Source of the DNA: an uncultured Akkermansia sp. | GTDB lineage: Bacteria; Verrucomicrobiota; Verrucomicrobiia; Verrucomicrobiales; Akkermansiaceae | Length of the DNA: 19,639 bases | Reading direction: 5' to 3' | Assembly (NCBI GenBank): GCA_904501915.1 | Contig: CAJGCV010000035.1 | Span: 1-19,639, forward strand | Part shown: one piece after another, positions 6,484 to 15,200 of the stretch | How positions within the stretch are numbered: the stretch's first letter is position 1 | Layout of the letters: each line of letters opens with the position of its first letter | Notes under the pieces: generated by a model | What the model was told of the DNA's origin: nothing | What the model saw: only the letters and a program-made list of their open reading frames with translations | Databases searched by the model: none | Position numbers and translations under genes: made by a program

Positions 6484-7161
6484 ATGCAGGTGCTGGTGGT
6501 AGAGGACGATGTGGATATTGCCGAGCTGGTGGCGTTCAATCTGGAACGCCAGGGCTGGGGCTGCACCCTGGTGCACCATGGCGGCGAGGGCTGGGAGCAG
6601 ATTCAGAAACTGCGTCCGGATTTAGTGATACTGGATGTGATGCTTCCGGGCATGGATGGTATGCAGGTTTTCCGCGCCATGAAGGAAAATGAGATGACGC
6701 GCAGCATTCCGGTGATTTTTCTGACGGCGCGCGGGGCGCTGGATGACCGCCTGGAAGGTCTGAGCCTGGGCGCAGACGATTATGTGACCAAGCCTTTCAG
6801 CCCCAAGGAACTGGTGCTACGCGTGCGCAATGTCCTGGCGCGGACGAGTGCCGCTGCGTCGCAGCTGGTGGTGCGCTGTGGTGCTTTTGTGCTGGATAAG
6901 AATACTCTGGCAGCGACGCTGGAGGGCACGGCTCTGGATTTGACCACAGCCGAATTCAAGCTGCTGGCCTATTTGATGGAACGCCCCGGCAAGGTGCAGG
7001 ACCGCTACGAGTTGCAGAAAATCCTTTTTGGCTATGCCGATACGACCCAGAGCCGGGCGCTGGACACGCATGTGAAGCGCCTGCGCCAGAAACTTGGCAA
7101 TTTTTCCGCCTGTATAGGCACTGAACGCGGCGTAGGCTACTATTTTAACCCCGAACCATAA
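6484..7161 (+). CDS. OmpR/PhoB-family response regulator (225 aa)
   Basis: This is a DNA-binding transcription factor controlled by phosphorylation. The receiver domain (1-118) has the acidic pair D8-D9, the phosphoacceptor D51 in VILDVMLPG, the switch Thr T81 and K103 in the KPF motif. The C-terminal winged helix (about 128-222) shows LTTAEFKLLAYLM, RALDTHVKRLRQKLG and RGVGYYF, all standard for the OmpR group. All key residues are present, so it should be phosphorylatable. No histidine kinase lies in the window, so its partner must be encoded elsewhere. It is followed after 9 nt by the SGNH hydrolase gene and probably shares its transcript. The start at 6484 gives the usual distance to the first acidic pair; no Shine-Dalgarno is visible. 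Confidence 0.93.
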   Translation: MQVLVVEDDVDIAELVAFNLERQGWGCTLVHHGGEGWEQIQKLRPDLVILDVMLPGMDGMQVFRAMKENEMTRSIPVIFLTARGALDDRLEGLSLGADDYVTKPFSPKELVLRVRNVLARTSAAASQLVVRCGAFVLDKNTLAATLEGTALDLTTAEFKLLAYLMERPGKVQDRYELQKILFGYADTTQSRALDTHVKRLRQKLGNFSACIGTERGVGYYFNPEP

Positions 7162-7170
7162 GAACGAAAC

Positions 7171-9120
7171 ATGATGAAGAAACTGCTTCTTTCCTCCTTA
7201 TTTGTGGCGCTGCAGGCTGGTGCAGCTGATTACGCCAAGCTGAAGGATTCCTTCTGCGATGCGCAGAACAAGGTGATATACGATGGAGCGGGGCGCTTTG
7301 CGGTGGAATCTGCCGCTGAAACCGAGCTGGAATTTTCGCTGGATGTGGCTGCGTTGGAGAGTTATCTGGGCTCCAATGACTACAAGCAGGGACCGATGCT
7401 CACCTGGGAGCTCAGCGCGCCCGATGGCCGCAAGCTTGTTTACGGGCTCGCCGATACCGCGAAGCACCTGACATGCTATTGGGCAGGAAGCCCTTGGGAA
7501 AAGAACGGCGTGGTCAGCTATGAAAAGCTAAAATCACTTTCTGTGGACGGGAAGGTGACGTTACGCGTAAAATTGGTACCCTCGCAGGGACTGCAACTTT
7601 TCTGCGGTGACACGCAGTTGCTGAATGCTCATGGCCTCAAGACGCAGCTGCCTTTCAATACCACGCATGCCTATGCGGTGAATACTAATTATGTGACGTC
7701 CGTCAGCATCAAGTCTCCTTCCAGCCTGAACACGGATGGCTATAAAGCCCCGGAGGACTACACCAAGGTTTTCACCCGCACAAAGGAGGCGTCTCTGGGT
7801 CGCGTGATGTTCTGCGGTGATTCCATTACCCACGGCGTGAACGACCAGACCTGGCGCTGGCAGCTATTCAAGATTCTGGTGGACAACGGAATCGAAGCTC
7901 AGATTGTGGGCCCCCGCAGCGGGTATACGCCGGGCTATGCCCAGCTCGCTACCAGCGATGCGGGCGATTCCTATGCCGGCGTGCCGTTTCCGAATGTGCA
8001 CCTGGCGCAGTCATCCGGTCGCACGCACAACATCATTTCAGGTTCCAACTCCGGTATGTCGGGTGTGAACTATGGCGGCCACTCCACCAAGTCCGCCGCG
8101 GCTTCGTTCAACTGCGACACTTGGTGCTGCCTGATGGGCACGAATGACCTGCTTTCCGACCGCGGTTACAGCCCGCAGGAGTTTGCCACCAAGATGCAGA
8201 ACCTGCTGGGCGGCAAGGTGAGTGTGAAGGGTAAATACTACAGCTGGACTCCTGGTGCCGATTGGGGGAACATGGGCCGCATCGCTGCAGATATCCTCAA
8301 GGAGGAGTCGGATATTCTCTATGTGATGTCCGTTCCTTGCTGGGGCAACCACGCCAATAACAATGAGCCGGAGCGCCACCTCACGGTGCGGATGTACAAC
8401 GCCCTTCTGAAGGGCTGGGTGGGCAAGTATGCCAAGGCTCATGGCAAGAAGCTGGTGTTTGTGGATGTGAACAAGGGCCTGGTGGATTTCTCCCTTCCGG
8501 TGCCCTTCAGCTGGCCGGATTCCATGTCCAACAAGCCCGGTCGCGATGGACTGCACCCGAATGAGCAGGGCTCCATGGTGATTGCCAATAACCTGGCCGA
8601 AGCCATGGGGATTCCCGGGCGCACTGCGGGACTGGAGCGCGCCTCTGCCGAAGCCTGGCAGGCTGCCGGCAAGAAGGGGACTATCAAGGGGGGCGCCTCA
8701 CGTGTCGTGCAGAAGGATGCCTTTGCCCGTGAAGGTGGCTATAGCGTGGAGCTTCCCATCCTCCCGCGAATCAGTGCGTTGGAAATCAGCCTCGGGGATG
8801 AAGCCGGCAGTGGCACACTGACCGTGACTAAGGATAACATCTGCTGGGGAGACCGCCCGTTATATTGTTTTGAGATGAACCACAAGAAGAAGCGTACTAA
8901 GCCGGAGTCTCTCCGTGTGGTGTGGCATCCCGGGTTGGAGGGTAACCGTCCCCAGGGGTATTATGTCTGGGTGGGCGATAAGCTGGTCGGCCAGGCTCTG
9001 CCTGCCGATGCCCAGGCAGGGCAGGGCTTGAAAATCAGCGTGAAGGCGGGGCATGTGTCGCTTCCCTCCGTCAAATACGCGGATACAGCTGCAGCCCCCG
9101 CACTGGAGGAAAAACCTTGA
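7171..9120 (+). CDS. Exported SGNH/GDSL-family hydrolase, probable carbohydrate esterase (649 aa)
   Basis: SGNH hydrolases remove acyl (often acetyl) groups from sugars or lipids with a Ser-His-Asp site. The protein starts with a Sec signal peptide (cleavage near AGAAD, residue 19). An N-terminal beta-rich region (about 20-200) may be a lectin-like module. The SGNH domain (about 208-480) shows block I VMFCGDSITHG with nucleophile S218, block III GTND (323-326) and block V DGLHP with D459 and H462. A beta-rich C-terminal region follows to the end. Sialate or other O-acetyl sugar esterase activity on mucin glycans is a reasonable guess given the GH84 gene nearby, but the substrate is not shown by sequence. 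It lies 9 nt behind the response regulator gene. A second ATG at codon 2 (7174) is an equally good start. Confidence 0.85.
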   Translation: MMKKLLLSSLFVALQAGAADYAKLKDSFCDAQNKVIYDGAGRFAVESAAETELEFSLDVAALESYLGSNDYKQGPMLTWELSAPDGRKLVYGLADTAKHLTCYWAGSPWEKNGVVSYEKLKSLSVDGKVTLRVKLVPSQGLQLFCGDTQLLNAHGLKTQLPFNTTHAYAVNTNYVTSVSIKSPSSLNTDGYKAPEDYTKVFTRTKEASLGRVMFCGDSITHGVNDQTWRWQLFKILVDNGIEAQIVGPRSGYTPGYAQLATSDAGDSYAGVPFPNVHLAQSSGRTHNIISGSNSGMSGVNYGGHSTKSAAASFNCDTWCCLMGTNDLLSDRGYSPQEFATKMQNLLGGKVSVKGKYYSWTPGADWGNMGRIAADILKEESDILYVMSVPCWGNHANNNEPERHLTVRMYNALLKGWVGKYAKAHGKKLVFVDVNKGLVDFSLPVPFSWPDSMSNKPGRDGLHPNEQGSMVIANNLAEAMGIPGRTAGLERASAEAWQAAGKKGTIKGGASRVVQKDAFAREGGYSVELPILPRISALEISLGDEAGSGTLTVTKDNICWGDRPLYCFEMNHKKKRTKPESLRVVWHPGLEGNRPQGYYVWVGDKLVGQALPADAQAGQGLKISVKAGHVSLPSVKYADTAAAPALEEKP

Positions 9121-9128
9121 TTCCTGAG

Positions 9129-9245
9129 ATGCATTCGACTGAGTTGGCGGGGAGGGGGCTTGTGATGAAAAAGCCCTTAGTTGACGATTCCCATTGGAAA
9201 TGGGAAATCATCGGAGTACGGGACCGCAATCCCGCACTCCGATAA
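9129..9245 (+). CDS. Possible small ORF (38 aa), weakly supported
   Basis: An ATG 8 nt after the SGNH stop opens a 38-codon frame ending in TAA at 9243-9245; an internal ATG lies at 9165. The tail reads DDSHWKWEIIGVRDRNPALR, which looks protein-like. However, the DNA is also nearly all hairpin-forming (see 9156-9243), which argues for a terminator region instead. No family recognised and no Shine-Dalgarno. Confidence 0.2.
   Translation: MHSTELAGRGLVMKKPLVDDSHWKWEIIGVRDRNPALR
9156..9243. terminator. Array of three hairpins between convergent genes
   Basis: Three stems lie in a row: GGGCTT/AAGCCC (9156-9161/9171-9176, followed by TTAG), TTCCCATT/AATGGGAA with a 3-nt loop (9188-9206), and a 14-bp stem with one mismatch, ATCGGAGT...ACTCCGAT (9210-9243). 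They lie between the SGNH gene (plus) and the ankyrin gene (minus) and probably end transcription from both sides, although none has a long T run. Confidence 0.5.
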
Positions 9246-9268
9246 AGCCATGAGCAGGTGCGCCTCTG

Positions 9269-12200
9269 TTAGTCCGTTGTTTCGAGAAGCTGAACCGTGG
9301 CAGTGTGGCCTTTCTCCCTGGCGTAATCGAGCGCGGTTTTGCCTGCGGCATCGCGCACATCGGCTCTTGCCCCGGCAGCCAGCAGCAGCCGGATGATTTC
9401 CGGACTTTCCGCCTTGCGATAGCGCACGGCATTGATCAGGGGTGTGGTGAGTCTCCCGCTGACCTGGCATTGGCGGTTGACATCGGCCCCGTTCCGGATG
9501 AATAAATCCACAATATCTGCCGAAGCAACGCAAACGACAGAGTGAAGCAGGTTCTGACCGTAGCGATCTGTGTGGTCGGCGTTGGCACCGCCTTGCAGCA
9601 GCATGCTGACCATGGCTGTGTCGTTGTTGCGGGAGGCGATGCGGAGCGGCTCGCCGGTCGATACCTGCTCCAGTCCGTTAGCCGAAGCCCCGAGTTGCAG
9701 CAAGAGTCGTACGAGCTCATGTTTGCCACTCTGAATGGCCATGTTGAGCGGGGTCTGGGAGCCTGCGCCGATGCGTATATCAATGTTCCCCCCGTATTCC
9801 GCTACTTTTTTAACAATATCCGGGCTGTTGCCCTGAACGGCAAAGGCCATGGTGGCGCGGTGATGCGAGGCATCCACTCTGGCGCCAAGTGTGTGCAGCA
9901 ATTCCACCATGGCGAGATTACCGCGCCCGGCGGCTTCATCCAGAGCGGTGCCGTAGTTGCAATTCATCCCGAATCCGCATTTCAGATGCGACGAGGTGTT
10001 GAGCCCGGCGCCGAGTCTGACAAGCAGCCGCACGGCATCGGCGTTGTTATGCTCAACAGCCTTGTTGAGCATGCGTCGGCCATCGGCTCCGGTGGAATCA
10101 ATCAGTACCCCTTGCTGCAGTAGAGCCTGCAGGGTTTCCTCATGACTGTTCAGCGCAGCCAGTACAGCGGCTTCATGGCCGATGCGGTGCTTGCCGGAGC
10201 TGTCCACTTTGAGACCATCAGAAATCAGGCGCAGTACTTCCTGGGTACTGCCTGCGGCGGCGGCCTGCAGCAGAGCCTCTTCCTTGCCGGCGGGGGCTCC
10301 ATGGGCGCGCAGCATGTCTGCCAGTACTTGGTTGCCACTCATCTGGGCATAGCTGAGGGCGGATTTCCCAGCGGCATCCACCACGGCGGCTCTGGCCCCG
10401 CACTGCAGCATGACGGAAACGAGCCGGGCATCTCCCCGCCCGGCGGCAATCATGAGCGGTGTCTGCCCCGCGTTGTTGGGCTCATCGGCAGAAAGACCGG
10501 CTTTCATGAGGTAATGGGCGATGGCCTCCTTATCAAGGGTCGCTCCGATATTCGTACAGAGTCTGGCTTTCGCACCGACGGTCGGGTAGTGGCTGATGTC
10601 TTCCGCATCCGGCTTGTCGGTGTACTGTGCCTTGGCTGCAATGCAGTGCAGGGCGGTATTGCCGTCGTTGTCCCGGTGGTGGAGCATCTGCGGAGCTGCC
10701 TGGTGCAGCAGAATCGTGGGGTCGATGGTCGTGACCATCATCAGAGCCGTGCATCCCTTGGCATCGGTCAGAGTCGGGTCGGCACCCAGTTCCAGTGCAC
10801 AGGCGGTGAGCGCAGAATTGCGGCGGGCCATGGTGTGCAGGCAGTAGCTGCCCTGCGGACTCCGGCAGTTGATATTGGCACCGCTGCTGACCAGCAGGCG
10901 GAGAAGCTCCACGTCTGTGCCGCGCACCAGCGGCAGCCATCCCTTGTTGCCCGGGGTGAAATCGGGGTTGGCGCCTTGCTCCAGCAGGAACTTCACGAGG
11001 TGCCGGTTCTGTGTGGAAAAACAGGCCAGGGAAAGGGCGGTTTCTCCGGATTCGCTGAAGTAGTGGATGTCGGCCCCGTTTTGCAAGGCGGCCTTCACCG
11101 CATCCAGCTTGCCACTGCGCACAGCCTGCAGCAGGGCTTCTCCCTTGCGGCGTCTGGCGCTTTCCGCTTCGCGGCGCTCAAACTCGGCCTTTTCGGCAGC
11201 AAGCAGGTCGGGATGATTCGCCTCCAGCCACTGCATGATGCGTTGACGCCCCTCGGCTGAGCGAGGCTGGGTGGAGTGGGCTGTCAGCAGCCGCTTCTGC
11301 TCAGGCTGGGGGCTGGTCAGAGGCGCTCCCAGCTCCACCAGTCTGAAGAACACGCGGTCGTAGCCGTAGTCCACGCAGAAACTCAGAGGCAGGTAGCCCA
11401 TGGTCGGCACATCTGCGCCGCAGTCAATCAGCAACTGGAGGCGCGCCAGCACTTCTTCCTGTGTGGTATCTGCAGGTGCATGCACCAGCAGCGATGAAAG
11501 TGCCGACAGTCCCCCCTTACTGACCGGGGGAACCTTCTGCCCTGCATCCTTCAGGATTTGCAGGATGTCTTCCCGGTGCAGGAAACAAGCCCTGGAGAAA
11601 ATATCAGAATCTGCGAAGGAGTAATGATGCTCCACCAGATACCGGAGGTAATCCGCTGCGGATTTGCTCCGGAGATTGAGACGGCTGGCTATTTTCGGGG
11701 AAGTGATGGCAGCCCCACGCTGGTGGAGAAGTTTCAGCATTTCGGTAGAGGCGGCCTCTGCCGAACAGACGAGGGGGGTAACCTGCATCGCATCCTGGGC
11801 GTTGATATCAGCTCCATGCTGGAGCAACAGTTCTGCCGCCCTGATATTTCCGAAACGAGCAGCGCAGTGCAGGGGCGTGGTGCCGGGCATGTTATCGTAT
11901 ACCCCGGCCATGTCAATATAATCATGCTCCAGGGACGGTATGGCTGGGTGAGCCCCGCGATTCAGCAGCAATTCGACAATGTGGTTATGGTGCTGGGCGA
12001 CTGCCCAATGCAAGGCACAGTTGCCGCTTTTTTCCCGTCCATTCATATCTGCACCCGCATTGAGCAGCAGTTCGACTGTGGCGGCGTCGCCGGTGCGGGC
12101 GGCCTCAATGATGGGGGGAATACGACCGAAGGAGGAACATGTATTCGGATCTGCCCCGGCAGCCAGCAGCATGCTGACCACCTCGGCCTGCCCTTCATAG

Positions 12201-12592
12201 TGCGTGACGGAAGCAGCATGGGCTGCCCACCCTTCGCATTCGCCCAGTCGCTTGCTGCCGATGGCGGCATACAGTGGGGTGCAGCATTCCACCGGGGCGG
12301 CGTTCACATCTGCCCCGGCTGCCAGCAGCTCCTTGATTAAGTCTTTGCAATTCCGTGCAGATGCGCAGGCGCAGAAAAGGGCCATGTCTTTGTCTGCTCC
12401 TTTTGCCAGAAGCGTGCGCACCTGTTCAGTATCCCCATCCCTGCAGGCTGTCAGCAGGGCGTGGAAGCTGTTCCAGTCGGACTGGGGAATGTGTGAGCGT
12501 TCCAGACGGGCTGGTGCGTCTGGAATTTCCACAGCAGCAACCAGTGGTGCTGCCATCCACAGGGTAATGTTGAGAATATGTTGAAGTTTCAT
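9269..12592 (-). CDS. Large exported ankyrin-repeat protein (1107 aa)
   Basis: Ankyrin repeats bind other proteins; no enzymatic domain is visible. A Sec signal peptide (MKLQHILNITLWMAAPLVAA, about residues 1-20) places it in the periplasm or outside. Two blocks of repeats follow, about 40-455 and about 485-1105, each unit showing variants of the TPLHxAA...ELLLxxGADxN pattern (for example TTPLHCAARFGNIRAAELLL at 238-257). They are separated by a charged, probably helical linker at about 460-484 (AEKAEFERREAESARRRKG). By eye there are over twenty units, several degenerate. It is monocistronic, convergent with the SGNH gene and divergent from rimO. The ATG at 12592 lies 6 nt behind a good -10 box, so the mRNA is probably leaderless. 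A role in periplasmic protein binding, protection or host interaction is possible but not shown. Confidence 0.9.
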   Translation of the reverse strand: MKLQHILNITLWMAAPLVAAVEIPDAPARLERSHIPQSDWNSFHALLTACRDGDTEQVRTLLAKGADKDMALFCACASARNCKDLIKELLAAGADVNAAPVECCTPLYAAIGSKRLGECEGWAAHAASVTHYEGQAEVVSMLLAAGADPNTCSSFGRIPPIIEAARTGDAATVELLLNAGADMNGREKSGNCALHWAVAQHHNHIVELLLNRGAHPAIPSLEHDYIDMAGVYDNMPGTTPLHCAARFGNIRAAELLLQHGADINAQDAMQVTPLVCSAEAASTEMLKLLHQRGAAITSPKIASRLNLRSKSAADYLRYLVEHHYSFADSDIFSRACFLHREDILQILKDAGQKVPPVSKGGLSALSSLLVHAPADTTQEEVLARLQLLIDCGADVPTMGYLPLSFCVDYGYDRVFFRLVELGAPLTSPQPEQKRLLTAHSTQPRSAEGRQRIMQWLEANHPDLLAAEKAEFERREAESARRRKGEALLQAVRSGKLDAVKAALQNGADIHYFSESGETALSLACFSTQNRHLVKFLLEQGANPDFTPGNKGWLPLVRGTDVELLRLLVSSGANINCRSPQGSYCLHTMARRNSALTACALELGADPTLTDAKGCTALMMVTTIDPTILLHQAAPQMLHHRDNDGNTALHCIAAKAQYTDKPDAEDISHYPTVGAKARLCTNIGATLDKEAIAHYLMKAGLSADEPNNAGQTPLMIAAGRGDARLVSVMLQCGARAAVVDAAGKSALSYAQMSGNQVLADMLRAHGAPAGKEEALLQAAAAGSTQEVLRLISDGLKVDSSGKHRIGHEAAVLAALNSHEETLQALLQQGVLIDSTGADGRRMLNKAVEHNNADAVRLLVRLGAGLNTSSHLKCGFGMNCNYGTALDEAAGRGNLAMVELLHTLGARVDASHHRATMAFAVQGNSPDIVKKVAEYGGNIDIRIGAGSQTPLNMAIQSGKHELVRLLLQLGASANGLEQVSTGEPLRIASRNNDTAMVSMLLQGGANADHTDRYGQNLLHSVVCVASADIVDLFIRNGADVNRQCQVSGRLTTPLINAVRYRKAESPEIIRLLLAAGARADVRDAAGKTALDYAREKGHTATVQLLETTD

Positions 12593-12598
12593 GGTGTC

Positions 12599-12627
12599 AC
12601 TATAAAGTATAACGCAGATTAAATCAA
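12599..12627 (-). promoter_or_regulatory. Promoter of the ankyrin gene, leaderless type
   Basis: Minus strand: TTGATT (complement of 12622-12627), 17-bp spacer, TATAGT (complement of 12599-12604), then only 6 nt to the ATG at 12592. The predicted transcription start coincides with the start codon. Confidence 0.65.
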
Positions 12628-12807
12628 AAAAAATTCAGAAAAAACAGGGAATTTTTGAGCTCCCGGCTATTGCTCTGCCGCCCACTACCGTGGACTATGA
12701 ATCCCGCTTGCTTCGTTCGCCGATTCCGATTTATTGCGTTATGATGTAAAAATGTCAGCAGCCAATCTTAAACGTGCTCTTGAACAAGGATGGGGGCTGA
12801 AAAAGCC

Positions 12808-12836
12808 TTGATTCTGCTGGGGTTCGTGGCTATAAT
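12808..12836 (+). promoter_or_regulatory. Promoter of rimO, leaderless type
   Basis: TTGATT (12808-12813), 17-bp spacer and a perfect TATAAT (12831-12836) are followed by 6 nt and the ATG at 12843. There is no room for a Shine-Dalgarno. Confidence 0.75.
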
Positions 12837-12842
12837 GCGCGC

Positions 12843-14222
12843 ATGAACGCTTCCTTTGCTCTTATATCACTGGGCTGTGCCAAGAATCAGGTTGATTCCG
12901 AACATATGGTTGGCTGCATGCTGGCTGCCGGGTTCCACCAGGTAGAGCCGGGGCCGGCTGAGGTGCTTATCATCAATACCTGCGGCTTCATCGACCCCGC
13001 CAAGGAGGAGGCTATCAATACCATCTTCGAAGCCGTGCGTGCCCGCGAGGCGGGTGATGCTCCGGCAGGGCAGCAAATCATCGTGGCGGGCTGTCTTTCC
13101 CAGCGCTATGCTAAGGAACTGGCTGTGGAAATGCCCGAGGTCGCCTGCTTCATGGGTGTGGACGAAATCACGAAGGTGGCGGAGATTGCCACCGCTTGCC
13201 TGAACGGCACAGCTGAAAAGACCTACACGAGCAAGGTTTCCACCTACCTGCCGGATTGGGGCGTACCCCGCAAGCTCATTTCGCCGTCCCACTATGCCTA
13301 TGTGAAAATTGCCGAGGGCTGCAACCACGCCTGCGCTTACTGCGTGATACCGCGCATCCGCGGTGGCCACCGCAGCCGCCCCCAGGCAAACATCATCAAG
13401 GAAGTGCGTCATTGGGTAGAGCAGGGCGCCAAAGAGATTAACCTTATCGCCCAGGATACCACCTACTACGGCATGGATAAGTGGGAGAAGCGCGGCAGCA
13501 AGACAGACGGGGTGGATTCCAGCCGCGGTGAATCGCTGGCTTCCCTGCTGCGTGAGATTAACGCCATACCCGGTGATTTCTGGATTCGCGTGCTCTACAC
13601 GCACCCGGCGCACTGGAGCCAGGAGCTCATCGATACCTTTGCCGAGTGTGAGAAGGTGGTGAAGTATGTGGATATTCCTCTGCAGCACATTGCCGATGGC
13701 ATTCTGGATTCCATGCGCCGCAAGACGGACGGCGACTACATCCGCAACCTCATCCGCAATATCCGCACCGCGGTGCCGGGTATCGGTCTGCGTACCACGT
13801 TTATTTCCGGTTTGCCGGGTGAGACCGAGGAAGACCACGCCGAGCTGCGCGAATTCATCAAGGAGTTCCGCTTTGAACGCGCGGGCGTGTTCCCCTATTC
13901 CAAGGAAGAAGGCTCGCTGGCAGCCAAAATGAAGAATCAGGTGCACCACGCTACCAAGAAACGCCGCAGCAATGAGCTTTCCATGCTGCTGGCCGGCATT
14001 GCCGACGAAATCGGGCAGGAGAGCATCGGCACCCGCATGCGCGTGCTGGTGGATGCTCCCGGCATTGCCCGCGGCCCCTGGGATGCCCCGGATGTGGACG
14101 GCAGCATCCATGTGGATCCCGCGCTTCCCGTCGGCGAGTTTGCGGAGGTGGAGATAGTGGATTCCATCGCCTATGAGCTTTTTGCAGATGGTGCGGTGGA
14201 CCTGGATTTCGGAGATGAATGA
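12843..14222 (+). CDS. rimO: Ribosomal protein uS12 methylthiotransferase RimO (459 aa)
   Basis: This radical-SAM enzyme adds a methylthio group to a conserved Asp of ribosomal protein S12, using two [4Fe-4S] clusters in the cytoplasm. The N-terminal methylthiotransferase domain has the three cluster-binding cysteines C12 (SLGCAKNQVDSE), C47 (NTCGF) and C84 (AGCLSQRY). The radical-SAM domain has CxxxCxxC at C160, C164 and C167 (EGCNHACAYCVIPRIRGGHRSR region). A TRAM domain covers about the last 70 residues. SLGCAKN at the start and the overall length fit RimO better than MiaB, which usually starts differently (T-x-GCQMN). The ATG at 12843 lies 6 nt after a perfect -10 box, so the transcript is probably leaderless. 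The next gene has its own promoter. Confidence 0.93.
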   Translation: MNASFALISLGCAKNQVDSEHMVGCMLAAGFHQVEPGPAEVLIINTCGFIDPAKEEAINTIFEAVRAREAGDAPAGQQIIVAGCLSQRYAKELAVEMPEVACFMGVDEITKVAEIATACLNGTAEKTYTSKVSTYLPDWGVPRKLISPSHYAYVKIAEGCNHACAYCVIPRIRGGHRSRPQANIIKEVRHWVEQGAKEINLIAQDTTYYGMDKWEKRGSKTDGVDSSRGESLASLLREINAIPGDFWIRVLYTHPAHWSQELIDTFAECEKVVKYVDIPLQHIADGILDSMRRKTDGDYIRNLIRNIRTAVPGIGLRTTFISGLPGETEEDHAELREFIKEFRFERAGVFPYSKEEGSLAAKMKNQVHHATKKRRSNELSMLLAGIADEIGQESIGTRMRVLVDAPGIARGPWDAPDVDGSIHVDPALPVGEFAEVEIVDSIAYELFADGAVDLDFGDE

Positions 14223-14241
14223 ATTCCGCATGAAGTTAGGT

Positions 14242-14270
14242 TTGCAATATGAACAGCATGTGTGTATAAT
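14242..14270 (+). promoter_or_regulatory. Promoter of the Sel1-repeat lipoprotein gene, leaderless type
   Basis: TTGCAA (14242-14247), 17-bp spacer, perfect TATAAT (14265-14270), then 7 nt to the ATG at 14278. It supports 14278 as the true start, over the longer open frame that begins upstream inside rimO. Confidence 0.7.
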
Positions 14271-14277
14271 GCTGCGC

Positions 14278-15126
14278 ATGAAGCGATGCCTGTTTCTTTT
14301 GCCGTTCCTGTTTCTGGTGTCCTGCGAGCGTGGCGTAGAGGCTGAACCTACAGATGCTCAGGCATTGTACGATAAGGCACAGGCATTGCTGAAACCCAAT
14401 GTTGAGCACGATGCTTCTGATTTCAAGGGAGCATGGTTATGCCTGCAGCAAGCCGCCAAGGCCGGGCTGATGCGTGCCCAGCTCGACGTGGCCGGTGTGT
14501 ATTTTGCCGGCGGTATGGGGATTCCTGCAGATTTCCAGCAGGCGTACAACTGGTTCTCCCTGGCTGCAGCGCAGGGCAGCAAGGAAGCTGAGGTGTTCCT
14601 TGGTATCCTGCAATATGACGGCAGCCTGGGGAAGCAGGATAAGGCTGCGGCCATGAAACATTGGCGCACTGCTGCCGAGGCCGGGATTGCCGAGGGACAG
14701 TACCGCCTTGGGCGTCTGTTGGCGCAGCAGCCAGAAAGCTTGCAGGAAGGCGTGGATTGGCTCGTGAAGTCATCTTCATTTGTGCCGCAGGCCGCTACGG
14801 CTCTGGGCAATATCTATTACAAGATGCTGGACGATACAGCTACGGCTGCCGCCTGGTATGAAAAAGGCGCTATGGCAGGTGACCCGCTGGCTCAGCATGT
14901 GTTTGCAGAGATGCTCCTGCTGGGCGACCCGGTGGAAAAGGACTCCGAACGCGGTTTAGCCATGCTGCGTATGGCCGCCGGCCAGGATTATAAGCCTGCC
15001 ATGGTACGCCTGGTGCATGTGTTGCGCAATGGGAAAAATGCCGGGGATAATGAAAAAGAGGCCGAGGCGTGGGCTGCCCGTTTGCAGGAATTGGTGAAAG
15101 ATGAGAAGGCAAAGCCCCAAAAGTGA
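14278..15126 (+). CDS. Sel1-like repeat (TPR-type) lipoprotein (282 aa)
   Basis: This is a predicted envelope lipoprotein made of helical repeats that usually mediate protein-protein contacts. The N-terminus MKRCLFLLPFLFLVSC has a textbook lipobox LVSC, with lipidation at C16; the next residues are Glu-Arg. The rest is a chain of Sel1-like units of about 36 residues (A-x-x-x-LG-x-x-Y...A-x-x-W-x-x-x-AA-x-x-G), for example NWFSLAAAQGSKEAEVFLG and HWRTAAEAGIAEGQYRLG. The open frame extends upstream to 14173 inside rimO, but the lipobox and the promoter at 14242-14270 fix the start at 14278. A short stem GAGCC/GGCTC (15125-15142) overlaps the stop and may be a weak terminator. Partner and role unknown. 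Confidence 0.88.
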   Translation: MKRCLFLLPFLFLVSCERGVEAEPTDAQALYDKAQALLKPNVEHDASDFKGAWLCLQQAAKAGLMRAQLDVAGVYFAGGMGIPADFQQAYNWFSLAAAQGSKEAEVFLGILQYDGSLGKQDKAAAMKHWRTAAEAGIAEGQYRLGRLLAQQPESLQEGVDWLVKSSSFVPQAATALGNIYYKMLDDTATAAAWYEKGAMAGDPLAQHVFAEMLLLGDPVEKDSERGLAMLRMAAGQDYKPAMVRLVHVLRNGKNAGDNEKEAEAWAARLQELVKDEKAKPQK

Positions 15127-15157
15127 GCCATATGGCCGGCTCTCCTAGGGTTTTGTA

Positions 15158-15186
15158 TTGACTTAGCGGTGGTTTGCTGGTATAAA
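15158..15186 (+). promoter_or_regulatory. Promoter of nuoA
   Basis: TTGACT (15158-15163), 17-bp spacer, TATAAA (15181-15186). The ATG at 15201 follows after 14 nt, predicting a leader of only about 7 nt with no Shine-Dalgarno. Confidence 0.7.
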
Positions 15187-15200
15187 ATCTGCACCTTATT

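Noticed and set aside
12867..14279. 470-aa open frame on the minus strand opposite rimO
   Set aside because: It is the antisense shadow of a firmly identified rimO gene. The protein is Ala/His/Gly-rich with no recognisable family, as expected from complement reading of a high-GC gene.
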